Assembly: GCA_964544085.1 (NCBI GenBank)
Contig: CAZIZT010000021.1
Coordinates: forward strand, 1-48,336
DNA: 48,336 bases
DNA from: CAZIZT01 sp964544085
GTDB lineage: Bacteria; Campylobacterota_A; Desulfurellia; Desulfurellales; Hippeaceae
Direction of reading: 5' to 3'
Position 1 is the first letter of the stretch. Each line of letters begins with the position of its first letter. Shown here piece by piece: positions 18,177 through 26,205 of the stretch. The notes under the pieces were generated by a model. That model worked only from the letters and a program-made list of their open reading frames with translations. It did not search any database and had not been told where the DNA came from. The translations under genes and the position numbers were made by a program.

Positions 18177-19253
18177 ATGTCGCTTGATGCTATTGAAAAC
18201 AAGGTTATTGCATCTGAACCTATAGACAGGGACGAGGCTCTTGAGCTTCTTAGGTCAGATGATCTGATAGCTGTTGGCAGGATTGCTCGAAGAGTTAAGC
18301 TAAAGAAGAGTTCAAACAGGGTCTATTTCGTTCTGAATAAACATATCAACTATACAAACCTCTGTGTTTCAAAGTGTAAGTTTTGCGCCTTCTACAGGAA
18401 TGGAGATGAACCGGATGCGTATACAATGGAGATAGAACAGATTATAGATGAGATCGGCTCTATACCTGAAGGTGTGAGGGAGGTGCATATCGTTGGTGGA
18501 CTTCATCCGACAAAGCCTTTTTCCTATTATCTGGAGATGGTAAGAGCCATAAAGACAAGCTTCCCTCATGTAAACGTAAAGGCATTTACAGCAGTGGAAA
18601 TAGACCATTTCTCGAAGCTTGAGGGTGGTGCCCCCTATGAAGAGATACTCTCAAGGTTGAAGGATGCCGGTTTGGATTCAATGCCTGGCGGGGGAGCTGA
18701 GATCTTCTCCGAGCGTGTAAGAAAAAAACTTTACCCCAACAAGATAGGTTTCGAGAAGTGGGCACTGATCCACTCTACAGCACATAAGCTGGATATTCCC
18801 ACCAATGCTACCATGCTTTTCGGACACATAGAAACAGACGAGGAGATTGTGGACCATCTGTTGAAGTTGAGACAGCTGCAGGAGACCTCCCCCGGCTTTC
18901 TCTGTTTTATACCTCTGGTTTTTCACCCTGAGAATACACCGCTTGCCGGGCGTTTGAAAAGGGTGGATGCTGTTAGACAGTTGAAGGTGCTTGCCCTCTC
19001 AAGGATTGTTTTGAGTAACTTTGCGCACGTTAAAGCCTACTGGGTGATGCTCTCCCCGAAGATCGGCCAGGTTGCGTTACATTTTGGGGCAGACGATCTG
19101 GATGGCACAATAGGTCAGGAGCGCATAACGCATGCGGCAGGCGCCGAAAGTCCGGTTAGCCTTGCCAAAAAACAGATTGTTGAACTGATTAGAGCTGCAG
19201 GGTATCAACCCGTTGAAAGGGATGCCCTCTACAACGAGATTGAGGTCTATTAG
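18177..19253 (+). CDS. mqnE: aminofutalosine synthase (menaquinone, futalosine pathway)
   Basis: A radical SAM enzyme that joins the MqnA product 3-[(1-carboxyvinyl)oxy]benzoate to an adenosyl group to give aminodeoxyfutalosine. The protein has 358 residues. The cluster motif CVSKCKFC is of the CxxxCxxC type, followed by the AFYR sequence typical of MqnE/MqnC/CofH proteins. MPGGGAEIF and the C-terminal VALHFGADDLDGT motifs also match. It starts at ATG 18177 after GAGAGGA. The gene is directly followed by mqnC with no gap, so the two radical SAM steps are co-expressed. mqnA is 8 kb away; mqnB and mqnD are not in the window. Confidence 0.95.
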   Translation: MSLDAIENKVIASEPIDRDEALELLRSDDLIAVGRIARRVKLKKSSNRVYFVLNKHINYTNLCVSKCKFCAFYRNGDEPDAYTMEIEQIIDEIGSIPEGVREVHIVGGLHPTKPFSYYLEMVRAIKTSFPHVNVKAFTAVEIDHFSKLEGGAPYEEILSRLKDAGLDSMPGGGAEIFSERVRKKLYPNKIGFEKWALIHSTAHKLDIPTNATMLFGHIETDEEIVDHLLKLRQLQETSPGFLCFIPLVFHPENTPLAGRLKRVDAVRQLKVLALSRIVLSNFAHVKAYWVMLSPKIGQVALHFGADDLDGTIGQERITHAAGAESPVSLAKKQIVELIRAAGYQPVERDALYNEIEVY

Positions 19254-20321
19254 ATGATGCAAAGCGTTTATAGCAAGGTTGAGAAGGGCGAAAGAATAAC
19301 AAAGAGAGAGGGCCTTGCCCTGTTTAAGGAAGGTGATACGCTTGAGCTTGCAAGGCTTGCCATGCTTGTGCGATTTAGAAAGCACCCCGAGCGGGTTGTT
19401 ACCTTTATCCTTGATACGAATATAAACTACACCAATATTTGCTCCACACGATGTTCCTTTTGCGCCTTCTACAGGGATAAATCCGATCCTGATGCGTACT
19501 GTATGAGCATCGATGAGCTCAAGAGGAAGGCTCAGGAGGCGAAGGATCGTCATGTAACCACAATACTAATTCAGGGCGGATTGAACGAGGCTTTGCCTTA
19601 TGAGTACTATCTGGATCTTGTCAGGGAGCTTTCTTCGATTGGTGTTCATATACACCCCTTTTCACCGCCGGAGATAGATTTGATGTGTAGGATCTCGGGA
19701 AAAGGTGTGGAGGAGGTATTTGAAGATCTCAAGCGTGCGGGTATGACCACGATGCCCGGTGGGGGTGCCGAGATACTTACGGAGCGTGTACGGAAAAGAA
19801 TTTCACCAGCAAAGATATCAAGCGATAGGTGGCTTGAGATTATGGAGAAAGCTCACAGACTGGGTATAAAGACAACAGCAACCATGATGTATGGGCATAT
19901 CGAAACCCACGAAGACATTGTCGAGCATCTCGATGCGCTACGCAGCCTGCAGGATCGCACGGGCGGTTTTACTGCCTTCATTGCCTGGGACTTCAAAAAG
20001 GAAAACAACGCCCTGGGAAGAAAGATCGAAAGAACTACAACAGCTGTGGATTATCTAAGGCTGATAGCTTTCTCCCGCATCTATCTGGATAATTTCGACA
20101 ACATTCAAGCCTCGTGGGCATCCCAGGGAAAGGATGTGGGTCAGGTTGCTCTTCATTTCGGGGCAAACGATATGGGCAGCATGCTGATCGAAGAAAACGT
20201 GATGAGGCAGGCTGGTTTCAGGGCGGAGGCAAGCGTTGATGAAATAGCAGATCTGATAAAGAGATCGGGATTTAGGCCTGCTTTGAGAACAACCGATTAC
20301 CGTATTGTAGATTATCTGTAG
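19254..20321 (+). CDS. mqnC: cyclic dehypoxanthine futalosine synthase
   Basis: A radical SAM enzyme that cyclises dehypoxanthine futalosine in menaquinone synthesis. The protein has 355 residues with the cluster motif CSTRCSFC followed by AFYR, the MPGGGAEI motif, and a C-terminal HFGANDMGS motif. It is a clear paralogue of MqnE just upstream, and the pair probably reflects an old duplication. The MqnC assignment, rather than a second MqnE, rests on IQGGLN, HPFSPPE and the AWDFKKENNALG segment, which I associate with MqnC. The start is one of two adjacent ATG codons immediately after the mqnE stop. Confidence 0.95.
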   Translation: MMQSVYSKVEKGERITKREGLALFKEGDTLELARLAMLVRFRKHPERVVTFILDTNINYTNICSTRCSFCAFYRDKSDPDAYCMSIDELKRKAQEAKDRHVTTILIQGGLNEALPYEYYLDLVRELSSIGVHIHPFSPPEIDLMCRISGKGVEEVFEDLKRAGMTTMPGGGAEILTERVRKRISPAKISSDRWLEIMEKAHRLGIKTTATMMYGHIETHEDIVEHLDALRSLQDRTGGFTAFIAWDFKKENNALGRKIERTTTAVDYLRLIAFSRIYLDNFDNIQASWASQGKDVGQVALHFGANDMGSMLIEENVMRQAGFRAEASVDEIADLIKRSGFRPALRTTDYRIVDYL

Positions 20322-20327
20322 CAGCAC

Positions 20328-20356
20328 TTGCCATCCGGTGGCTTTTGTGTTATATT
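20328..20356 (+). promoter_or_regulatory. promoter for the tRNA-SRP RNA-dnaX cluster
   Basis: -35 TTGCCA (20328-20333), a 17-base spacer and -10 TATATT (20351-20356), with a predicted start near 20363, just before the tRNA-Ser at 20377. It begins seven bases after the mqnC stop. Confidence 0.65.
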
Positions 20357-20376
20357 TTAAGCGGTTTCTGGCAGTC

Positions 20377-20471
<95 letters not shown>

Positions 20472-20489
20472 TCTTGGAAAAAATGTGAC

Positions 20490-20566
20490 GCGCCCATAGC
20501 TCAGTTGGATAGAGCGCAAGATTGCGGTTCTTGAGGTCAGAGGTTCGAATCCTCTTGGGCGCGCCA
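20490..20566 (+). tRNA. tRNA-Arg (anticodon GCG)
   Basis: A complete class I tRNA: acceptor stem GCGCCCA/TGGGCGC, D arm with AGTTGGATA, anticodon stem CAAGA/TCTTG, loop TTGCGGT with anticodon GCG at 20524-20526, T-loop TTCGAAT and an encoded CCA at 20564-20566. The anticodon reads CGC as a G34 tRNA. Most bacteria use an ACG tRNA with inosine for this codon box, so this one is unusual. Confidence 0.93.
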
Positions 20567-20575
20567 GTTTCTTTT

Positions 20576-20698
20576 AGCGATGTCTTCCCGGGTGGGCTTG
20601 TGCGACGTATGCCCTGCTGAACCCCGCCAGGCCCGGAAGGGAGCAACGGTAGGCAGGGTTGTGCGAGCGCGCAATGTCCTGCTCGGGTGGGCATCGCT
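20576..20698 (+). ncRNA. ffs: bacterial small signal recognition particle RNA (4.5S)
   Basis: The RNA that binds Ffh and guides membrane-protein targeting. The conserved hairpin tip with the GGAA tetraloop and asymmetric loop is visible in GCCAGGCCCGGAAGGGAGCA near 20626-20645. The ends pair (AGCGATG at 20576-20582 with CATCGCT at 20692-20698). The length of about 123 bases fits the short bacterial form without an Alu domain. It begins nine bases after the tRNA-Arg CCA and ends 12 bases before the dnaX start, so it is probably released by processing of a common transcript. Confidence 0.92.
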
Positions 20699-20710
20699 AA
20701 GGGAGATGAG

Positions 20711-21970
20711 ATGTATAAGGTTTTAGCAAGAAAATACAGGCCCGCCACCCTTGATGAGGTAGTAGGTCAGGATATTGCTGTCAGGATCCTCAAAAACGCC
20801 CTCAGATTGAATCGCCTACACCACGCCATTCTTCTCTCAGGACCCATGGGTGTTGGTAAGACATCCCTTGCACGTATTATAGCGCGCTGCCTGAACTGTG
20901 AAAAAGGTCCGACTGTGGAGCCGTGCGGTACATGCAGCATGTGTCAGAGCATAATGGCCGGCAAAAGCGTTGATGTTATAGAGATAGACGGTGCCTCCAA
21001 CAGGCGTGTGGAGGATGCACGCTCCATCATAGAGAGCGTAAAGTATCCGCCGCTGAAGGGGAGATTTAAGATCTATATCGTGGATGAGGTCCATATGCTC
21101 ACCATAGAGGCATTCAATGCTCTGCTGAAAACCATCGAAGAGCCTCCAGATTATGTGAAATTCATTTTTGCCACTACCGCCATAGAGAAACTCCCGGATA
21201 CAATTCTTTCGCGCTGCCAGATTATAACGTTGAAACGTATTCCCGAAAAGATCATTGAGGAAAAGCTTAGAAAGATTGCACAGGAAGAGGGTATCAGCAT
21301 CGAGGATGAGGCGTTGCGCATTATAGCCTTTGCGTCCGAGGGCTCCCTGAGGGTTGCAGAGGGTTACCTTGATAGATGTATAGCCTATGCGCCAGATGGG
21401 ATCAGTGCTGAGGATGCATCGCGGGTAATTGGTGTTGCGCCACAGAAGATAATAGATGAATATATAAATGCTCTGAATGGCAAAGATGAGAAACGCGCCC
21501 TGGACATCATTGAAAAACTCTATAACGAGGATACCGACTTTGATTCATTTATCAGGGGACTTCTTGAAAGGCTGATAGTTTTAAATCTTTCCAAAGAGTA
21601 TAGAGCTGCGCTTGTCAATATCTTTCATACAGCACTGGTGGAGCTCAAACAGAGGCTCGATCCGCTGAGCGTTATGAATGTGGCGACACTTAAAGCGCTC
21701 GCAGCTGCTTCGCTTGAGAGGGTGGAGCTTCTGATCGAAAGGCTTATGGGCGCCGGTGATGTTGTCAGTCACTCTTCAGTGGACACAGATACTATTTTGA
21801 GGCAGGATAAGGATACGCAATCCAAAGGGAATGCTGAATTATCTCAGGATTCGGGTGGGGCTCCTTCAAAGGGTGGTGTCATGGTTGATTCAGTGGACGA
21901 TGATGATGTAAAGAAAATACTAAAGATCCTTGACGGCAAGGTTATCTCTGTTGAAAATTCTACTGTGTAG
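20711..21970 (+). CDS. dnaX: DNA polymerase III gamma subunit (short DnaX)
   Basis: The clamp-loader ATPase of the replisome. The protein has 419 residues: Walker A GPMGVGKTS, a zinc module (CLNC...CGTCSMC), Walker B DEVHML, sensor motif SRC, and the collar domain. It ends soon after the collar, so it resembles E. coli gamma rather than tau; domains IV-V, which bind DnaB and the polymerase alpha subunit, are absent. I see no slippery A-run for programmed frameshifting. The start is ATG 20711 after GGGAGATGAG; an in-frame GTG at 20687 lies inside the SRP RNA. The ffs-dnaX-ybaB-recR order is conserved in many bacteria. Confidence 0.95.
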   Translation: MYKVLARKYRPATLDEVVGQDIAVRILKNALRLNRLHHAILLSGPMGVGKTSLARIIARCLNCEKGPTVEPCGTCSMCQSIMAGKSVDVIEIDGASNRRVEDARSIIESVKYPPLKGRFKIYIVDEVHMLTIEAFNALLKTIEEPPDYVKFIFATTAIEKLPDTILSRCQIITLKRIPEKIIEEKLRKIAQEEGISIEDEALRIIAFASEGSLRVAEGYLDRCIAYAPDGISAEDASRVIGVAPQKIIDEYINALNGKDEKRALDIIEKLYNEDTDFDSFIRGLLERLIVLNLSKEYRAALVNIFHTALVELKQRLDPLSVMNVATLKALAAASLERVELLIERLMGAGDVVSHSSVDTDTILRQDKDTQSKGNAELSQDSGGAPSKGGVMVDSVDDDDVKKILKILDGKVISVENSTV

Positions 21971-21978
21971 GCTATAAT
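21951..21978 (+). promoter_or_regulatory. internal promoter for ybaB-recR
   Basis: -35 TTGAAA (21951-21956), a 16-base spacer and -10 TATAAT (21973-21978), overlapping the 3' end of dnaX and about 28 bases ahead of ybaB. It would let ybaB-recR be read apart from dnaX. Confidence 0.55.
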
Positions 21979-22005
21979 TGTTGGGATAAAAATCAGGGGG
22001 TGGTT

Positions 22006-22335
22006 ATGACTAAGGGCTTTGGCGGTTTTGATATGAACGCTCTTATGGCGCAGGCGAAGAAGATGCAAAAGGAGCTTGCAAAGGCTCAGGAAGAGGCCGC
22101 CCAGCAGATATCAGAGGCAAGTGTAGGTGGCGGCATGGTTGTTGTTAAGGCAAACGGTGCCGGAGAGGTTGTAGAGATAAAGATATCGCCTGAAATTGTA
22201 GATCCGGACGATATTGAGACACTTGAGGATCTTGTGCTCTCCGGTGTGAATGAGGCACTGAGGAAGGCGAAGGCTGCTATGGAGGAGAGGCTATCAGCCT
22301 TGACTGGTGGATTGAATATTCCCGGTTTATTTTAG
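22006..22335 (+). CDS. ybaB: YbaB/EbfC nucleoid-associated protein
   Basis: A small DNA-binding protein of 109 residues that coats the nucleoid as a dimer. It has the N-terminal helix rich in Gln, Lys and Glu (MAQAKKMQKELAKAQEEA), the GGGMVVVKANGAGEVVEIKI core and the C-terminal LTGGLNIPGLF ending typical of the family. I place the start at ATG 22006, which has AGGGGG five bases upstream; a GTG at 22000 overlaps that ribosome site. It lies between dnaX and recR, as in many genomes, and abuts recR with no gap. Confidence 0.95.
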   Translation: MTKGFGGFDMNALMAQAKKMQKELAKAQEEAAQQISEASVGGGMVVVKANGAGEVVEIKISPEIVDPDDIETLEDLVLSGVNEALRKAKAAMEERLSALTGGLNIPGLF

Positions 22336-22938
22336 ATGCTGACGCAGTTTCCTTTGCTGGAAGAAATAGCCGAATTGTTAAAAAACCTTCCTGGTGTGGG
22401 CAAAAAGAGCGCTCAACGCTACACGCTCTGGCTCGCAGAGAATATCGGAATAACCCGCAAACTTGCTGATTCCCTTTCTAAGCTTTCCAGTACGCTGGAT
22501 ATATGCCCAAAATGCCACGGATTAATGGAGAGAGGTTTAGAAATCTGTCCCATCTGCTCGGATGAGACAAGACGCAAGGATACGTTGTGTGTAGTGGAAG
22601 GTCTTGAGAATTTCTTTGCAATAGAGTCGAGTGGAGTGTATAATGGTCTATACTACATACTGGGTAAGTTAACATCTCCGGTAAACGGCATAGAAAGGGC
22701 GCTATCAAGCCTGGATAGTTTGCTGGAAAGGGTGAAAAAAGAGGGGGTAAAGGAGCTTATTCTTGTTGTTAGTTCAACTGTGGAGGGGGATCTTACGGCA
22801 CAGTACATAAAGGAGAAGCTAAAGGGAAGCAACACGGTGGTTTCAAGAATCGCTTACGGGATACCTGTCGGTGCTGATGTTTCCTACCTTGATAAGTCCA
22901 CTCTGGTTGAGGCGTTTAAAAGCAGGAGAACCGTATAA
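22336..22938 (+). CDS. recR: recombination mediator RecR
   Basis: RecR works with RecO (and RecF) to load RecA on gapped DNA. The protein has 200 residues, the usual length. It has an N-terminal helix-hairpin-helix region (LPGVGKKSAQR), a C4 zinc finger (CPKC...CPIC), a Toprim domain starting at LCVVEG, and a C-terminal GIPVGADVSYLD Walker-B-like motif. The start codon follows the ybaB stop directly, so the two are translationally linked. Confidence 0.97.
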   Translation: MLTQFPLLEEIAELLKNLPGVGKKSAQRYTLWLAENIGITRKLADSLSKLSSTLDICPKCHGLMERGLEICPICSDETRRKDTLCVVEGLENFFAIESSGVYNGLYYILGKLTSPVNGIERALSSLDSLLERVKKEGVKELILVVSSTVEGDLTAQYIKEKLKGSNTVVSRIAYGIPVGADVSYLDKSTLVEAFKSRRTV

Positions 22939-22962
22939 AATTACTAAACGGGGGTTTTAGAG

Positions 22963-23538
22963 ATGTCAAAAAAGATGGATGTTAGGTGGCACGGAAGAGC
23001 CGGACAGGGCGCCGTTACAGCAGCCAAAACCTTAGCAGAGCTTATATCGCAGGAAGAAGGCATATACGCACAGGGGTTTGCTGTTTACGGTGCCGAGAAA
23101 AGGGGCGCTCCAGTTGTGGCTTTTACCCGTGTTGATGAGAAGCCCATCAGAGACCATTCTGAGTACATGGAGCCTGATATCGTTCTTTTGCTGGATCCGA
23201 CTCTAATGGGCCTTGTTAACGTAAAGGAAGGCTTAAAGAAAACGGGTAAGGTGATTGTGAATACAGCTTTCTCCAAGGATGAGGTTGTAAAAGAGCTCGG
23301 GCTTGAGGACTACGAGGTGTATGTAGTTGATGCCAATAAAATAAGCATGGATACCCTTGGTAGGGCTATACCAAACACACCAATGATAGGTGCGCTTGCA
23401 AAGGTAACGGGTCTTTTCAGTAAGGAAGCTGTAGCAGAGGGTGTTGTAGAGTTGCTTAAAGAGGCCGGGAAGTTTCCTGAAAGGATTATAGAGGGAAACA
23501 GAAAGGCTATAGAGATAGCCTACGAGGAGGTAAAGTAA
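22963..23538 (+). CDS. porC: pyruvate:ferredoxin oxidoreductase gamma subunit
   Basis: The gamma subunit (191 residues) of a four-subunit 2-oxoacid:ferredoxin oxidoreductase, which reversibly converts pyruvate and CoA to acetyl-CoA, CO2 and reduced ferredoxin. The domain signature RWHGRAGQGAVTAAK near the N-terminus and YGAEKRGAPVVAF are typical. It is first of porC-porD-porA-porB; the genes abut (porD starts at the next base). In a menaquinone-based anaerobe this enzyme may run toward pyruvate synthesis during autotrophic or acetate growth, but direction is an inference. Confidence 0.94.
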   Translation: MSKKMDVRWHGRAGQGAVTAAKTLAELISQEEGIYAQGFAVYGAEKRGAPVVAFTRVDEKPIRDHSEYMEPDIVLLLDPTLMGLVNVKEGLKKTGKVIVNTAFSKDEVVKELGLEDYEVYVVDANKISMDTLGRAIPNTPMIGALAKVTGLFSKEAVAEGVVELLKEAGKFPERIIEGNRKAIEIAYEEVK

Positions 23539-23883
23539 ATGTCTGAGAAGCTGTTGAACTGGGATGAGGTGCTTATCGGCGGAGCGATAAAGGATCCGGG
23601 TAACTCCAGAAGCTATGAGACAGGTTCGTGGCGCGTGGAGAGGCCCGTATGGAATCCTGAAACCTGCATACAGTGTATGTTCTGCTGGGTTTACTGTCCG
23701 GATAGCTCCATTCTGGTGGATGAAAACGGCAAGGTAAAGGGAATAGATTATGACCACTGCAAGGGCTGTGGTATATGCGTGGAGCAGTGCCCGACAAAGC
23801 CCAAGTCTCTTGCCATGATACTTGAGGCTCAGGCAAAGGGTAAGACCGAAGAGCAGCTCAGGAAAGAAGTTTTTTCTAAGTAG
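23539..23883 (+). CDS. porD: pyruvate:ferredoxin oxidoreductase delta subunit (2x[4Fe-4S])
   Basis: A ferredoxin-like electron-transfer subunit of 114 residues. Two cluster motifs are complete: CIQCMFCWVYCP and CKGCGICVEQCP, each CxxCxxCxxxCP, for two [4Fe-4S] clusters that pass electrons from the PorB cluster to ferredoxin. An N-terminal extension of about 40 residues (SYETGSWRVERP) is usual for PorD. It sits between porC and porA. Confidence 0.95.
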   Translation: MSEKLLNWDEVLIGGAIKDPGNSRSYETGSWRVERPVWNPETCIQCMFCWVYCPDSSILVDENGKVKGIDYDHCKGCGICVEQCPTKPKSLAMILEAQAKGKTEEQLRKEVFSK

Positions 23884-23901
23884 AGAATTAGGAGGCAATA
23901 A

Positions 23902-25092
23902 ATGGGTAAAAAAGTAGCGTTAACAGGAAATGAGGCTGCCGCCCATGCTATGAGGCAGATAAACCCTGATGTTATAGCAGCCTTTCCGATAACACCATCC
24001 ACGCCGATACCCCAGGCTGTTGCACAGTTTATTGCAGACGGGGAGATGGACACAGAGCTGGTTACCGTTGAGAGTGAGCATTCGGCTATGAGCGCCTGCA
24101 TTGGTGCTGCTGCTGGTGGTGCAAGGGTAATGACAGCAACAAGCGCAAATGGCTACGCACTGATGTGGGAGATGCTTTACATAGCCTCGGGCATGAGATT
24201 GCCCATCGTTATGGCTGTTGCGGCAAGGGCGCTTTCGTCTCCGCTGAACATACACGGTGATCATTCCGATATCATGGGTGGTAGGGATACCGGATGGATT
24301 CAACTTATTGCGGAAAACTCGCAGGAAGCTTACGACAACCTCATTCAAGCCATAAAGGTAGCCGAAAATCACGATGTTATGACGCCAGCACTTGTGGCTT
24401 TTGATGGTTTTAATGTGTCTCATACAATCGAGATCTGGGAGATGGAAGATGACAATGCTGTTAAGGAGTTCATAGGAGAGTATGAGCCGCTGTTTCCAAT
24501 GCTCAATACCGACGAGCCTATAACCCATGGCGCATGGGCTCCACCGAACTGGTATTTCGAGCACAAAATGAGTCAGCTTAAGGGTTTGCTTGCCTCAAAG
24601 GATATTGTAGCTAAGGTGGGCAAGGAGTTTGGCGAAAAATTCGGAAGGGAGTACTCCCTTTTTGAGGCGTACAAACTCGATGATGCCGAACTTGTAATTG
24701 TTGCAGCTGGCTCTGTGTGCGGTACAACCAAGGATGTTGTGGACAGCCTCAGGGATAGCGGTGTGAAGGCTGGATTGCTCAAAATAAGGCTTTTCAGGCC
24801 TTTCCCATACAAAGAGATAGCCGATGCTCTCCAATCTGCGAAAGCTATAGCGGTTCTGGATAGGGTTTCACCAGCCGGTGCCCAGGGTGGGCCGCTGTTC
24901 AATGAGATAAGAAGCGCTCTGTACGACTATCCTGCAAGAATACCGGTGATAAATTACACCTATGGATTGGGTGGCAGGGACACACAGCCACGACACATCT
25001 CTTCGGTATACGATCGCCTGAAGAGGATAGTTGAAACCGGCAAGGTGGATAAACAGTTCGATTGTCTAAACCTAAGAGGAGCATGGGGGTAG
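23902..25092 (+). CDS. porA: pyruvate:ferredoxin oxidoreductase alpha subunit
   Basis: The alpha subunit (396 residues), which contributes part of the thiamine diphosphate and substrate site. It shows the FPITPSTPIPQ motif near residue 30, the TVESEHSAMSACIGAAAGG region, SSPLNIHGDHSDIMGGRDTGWIQ, and a C-terminal transketolase-like domain (LDRVSPAGAQGGPL). The RDTGWIQ loop favours pyruvate over branched 2-oxo acids in homologous enzymes, but this is by family resemblance only. AGGAGG at 23890-23895 precedes the ATG. Confidence 0.94.
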   Translation: MGKKVALTGNEAAAHAMRQINPDVIAAFPITPSTPIPQAVAQFIADGEMDTELVTVESEHSAMSACIGAAAGGARVMTATSANGYALMWEMLYIASGMRLPIVMAVAARALSSPLNIHGDHSDIMGGRDTGWIQLIAENSQEAYDNLIQAIKVAENHDVMTPALVAFDGFNVSHTIEIWEMEDDNAVKEFIGEYEPLFPMLNTDEPITHGAWAPPNWYFEHKMSQLKGLLASKDIVAKVGKEFGEKFGREYSLFEAYKLDDAELVIVAAGSVCGTTKDVVDSLRDSGVKAGLLKIRLFRPFPYKEIADALQSAKAIAVLDRVSPAGAQGGPLFNEIRSALYDYPARIPVINYTYGLGGRDTQPRHISSVYDRLKRIVETGKVDKQFDCLNLRGAWG

Positions 25093-25095
25093 TAT

Positions 25096-26040
25096 ATGGC
25101 ACTGTTGAATGAACTTGCAAAGAAGAAAGAGGGTCTGGTCAGCGGACACAGGCTCTGTCCCGGATGTACCCATTCGGTAATAATGAGACAGGTATTTGCC
25201 GCTGCTGAAACGGATAAATACGACATTGTTGTAGCTGCAGCTACGGGTTGTTTCGAGGTCTCAACCGGATTGTATCCATACACAAGCTGGAATGTACCCT
25301 GGATCCATAGCGCGTTTGAGAACGCAGCAAGCACCATAGCAGGCCTTGAAAGTGCGTACAGGGTATTGAAAAAGAAGGGTAAAATCAAAAAGGATATACG
25401 TTTTATAGCAGTTGCAAGCGACGGCGGCACCTATGATATTGGTCTTCAGGCACTCTCCGGTGCCATCGAGCGCGGGCATCAGTTTCTTTACATCTGCAAT
25501 GACAACAACGCTTATCAGAACACGGGTAACCAGCGGTCCAGCGCAACACCTTTTGCAGGCACTACCACAACCTCGCCACACGGTAGGGTAAAGTTCGGCA
25601 AGGAGCAACCCAGGAAGGATATAATGAGTGTGCTCGAAGGTCATCACATGGAGTATCTTGCACAGGCTTCGCCCTCTAACTGGCGTGATTTGATGAATAA
25701 GGTGAAAAAGGCGCTGGATGTTAACGGTCCTACGTATTTAAACGTGATTGAGCCATGCACTACAGGATGGGGTTTCCCGCCAGAGAAGGCTATAGAGATA
25801 GCTCAGCTTGCTGTAGATACCTGTGTCTGGCCATTGTATGAGGTGATAAAGGGTAGGGTTGTTATAAACTATAAGCCGAAGAAAAAACTGCCCGTTGTTG
25901 AGTATCTCAAGCCACAGAGAAGGTTTGCTCACCTGTTCAAGAAGGGTAATGAGCATCTAATAGATGAGATCCAAAGGCAGGTGGATACGCACTGGGAGTG
26001 GCTGCTTAAGAGGGAAGAGAGTGGCATAGCGTACGAATAG
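25096..26040 (+). CDS. porB: pyruvate:ferredoxin oxidoreductase beta subunit
   Basis: The TPP-binding beta subunit of 314 residues. The TPP motif runs from SDGGTYDIGLQALSGA to NDNNAYQNTGNQ, and cysteines for the proximal [4Fe-4S] cluster appear in LCPGCTH near residue 20, ATGCFEVST near 55, and EPCTTGWGF near 220. TPFAGTTTTSPHG is the loop after the TPP site. It starts three bases after the porA stop. It is last in the operon, followed by a strong terminator. Confidence 0.95.
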   Translation: MALLNELAKKKEGLVSGHRLCPGCTHSVIMRQVFAAAETDKYDIVVAAATGCFEVSTGLYPYTSWNVPWIHSAFENAASTIAGLESAYRVLKKKGKIKKDIRFIAVASDGGTYDIGLQALSGAIERGHQFLYICNDNNAYQNTGNQRSSATPFAGTTTTSPHGRVKFGKEQPRKDIMSVLEGHHMEYLAQASPSNWRDLMNKVKKALDVNGPTYLNVIEPCTTGWGFPPEKAIEIAQLAVDTCVWPLYEVIKGRVVINYKPKKKLPVVEYLKPQRRFAHLFKKGNEHLIDEIQRQVDTHWEWLLKREESGIAYE

Positions 26041-26052
26041 CGAGCTTCCCAA

Positions 26053-26089
26053 TCGGCTTTCGAGAGCGTATGCTCTGTCTTGAAGCCGT
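26053..26089 (+). repeat. inverted repeat between porB and the terminator
   Basis: An outer stem CGGCTT (26054-26059) with AAGCCG (26083-26088) and an inner stem AGAGC (26063-26067) with GCTCT. It sits just after porB and ahead of the terminator. It may protect the 3' end of the por mRNA, but there is no direct evidence. Confidence 0.4.
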
Positions 26090-26100
26090 TTATCATATGA

Positions 26101-26136
26101 GAGCCTCTGGCTCCCGAAGGGAGTCGGAGGCTTTTT
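26101..26136 (+). terminator. rho-independent terminator after porB
   Basis: A long GC-rich hairpin (GCCTC...GAGGC outer arms, CTCCC/GGGAG inner arms around GAA) followed at once by TTTTT and more T. It ends the por operon. Confidence 0.88.
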
Positions 26137-26149
26137 GTTTTCTTGGATA

Positions 26150-26177
26150 TTGACTTTGAACGCCAAAAAGCTATATT
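26150..26177 (+). promoter_or_regulatory. promoter for ilvE-mqnA
   Basis: -35 TTGACT (26150-26155), a 16-base spacer and -10 TATATT (26172-26177). The start would be near 26184, 22 bases before the ilvE ATG. Confidence 0.65.
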
Positions 26178-26205
26178 GGTAAAAATTTCTCGGAGGTGGG
26201 AAGAT

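Noticed and set aside
20687..20710. An in-frame GTG start for dnaX.
   Set aside because: It lies within the paired 3' end of the SRP RNA. ATG 20711 has its own ribosome site.
21880..21970. A programmed frameshift site making tau and gamma in dnaX.
   Set aside because: There is no AAAAAAG-type slippery run and no long downstream frame, since ybaB starts at once.
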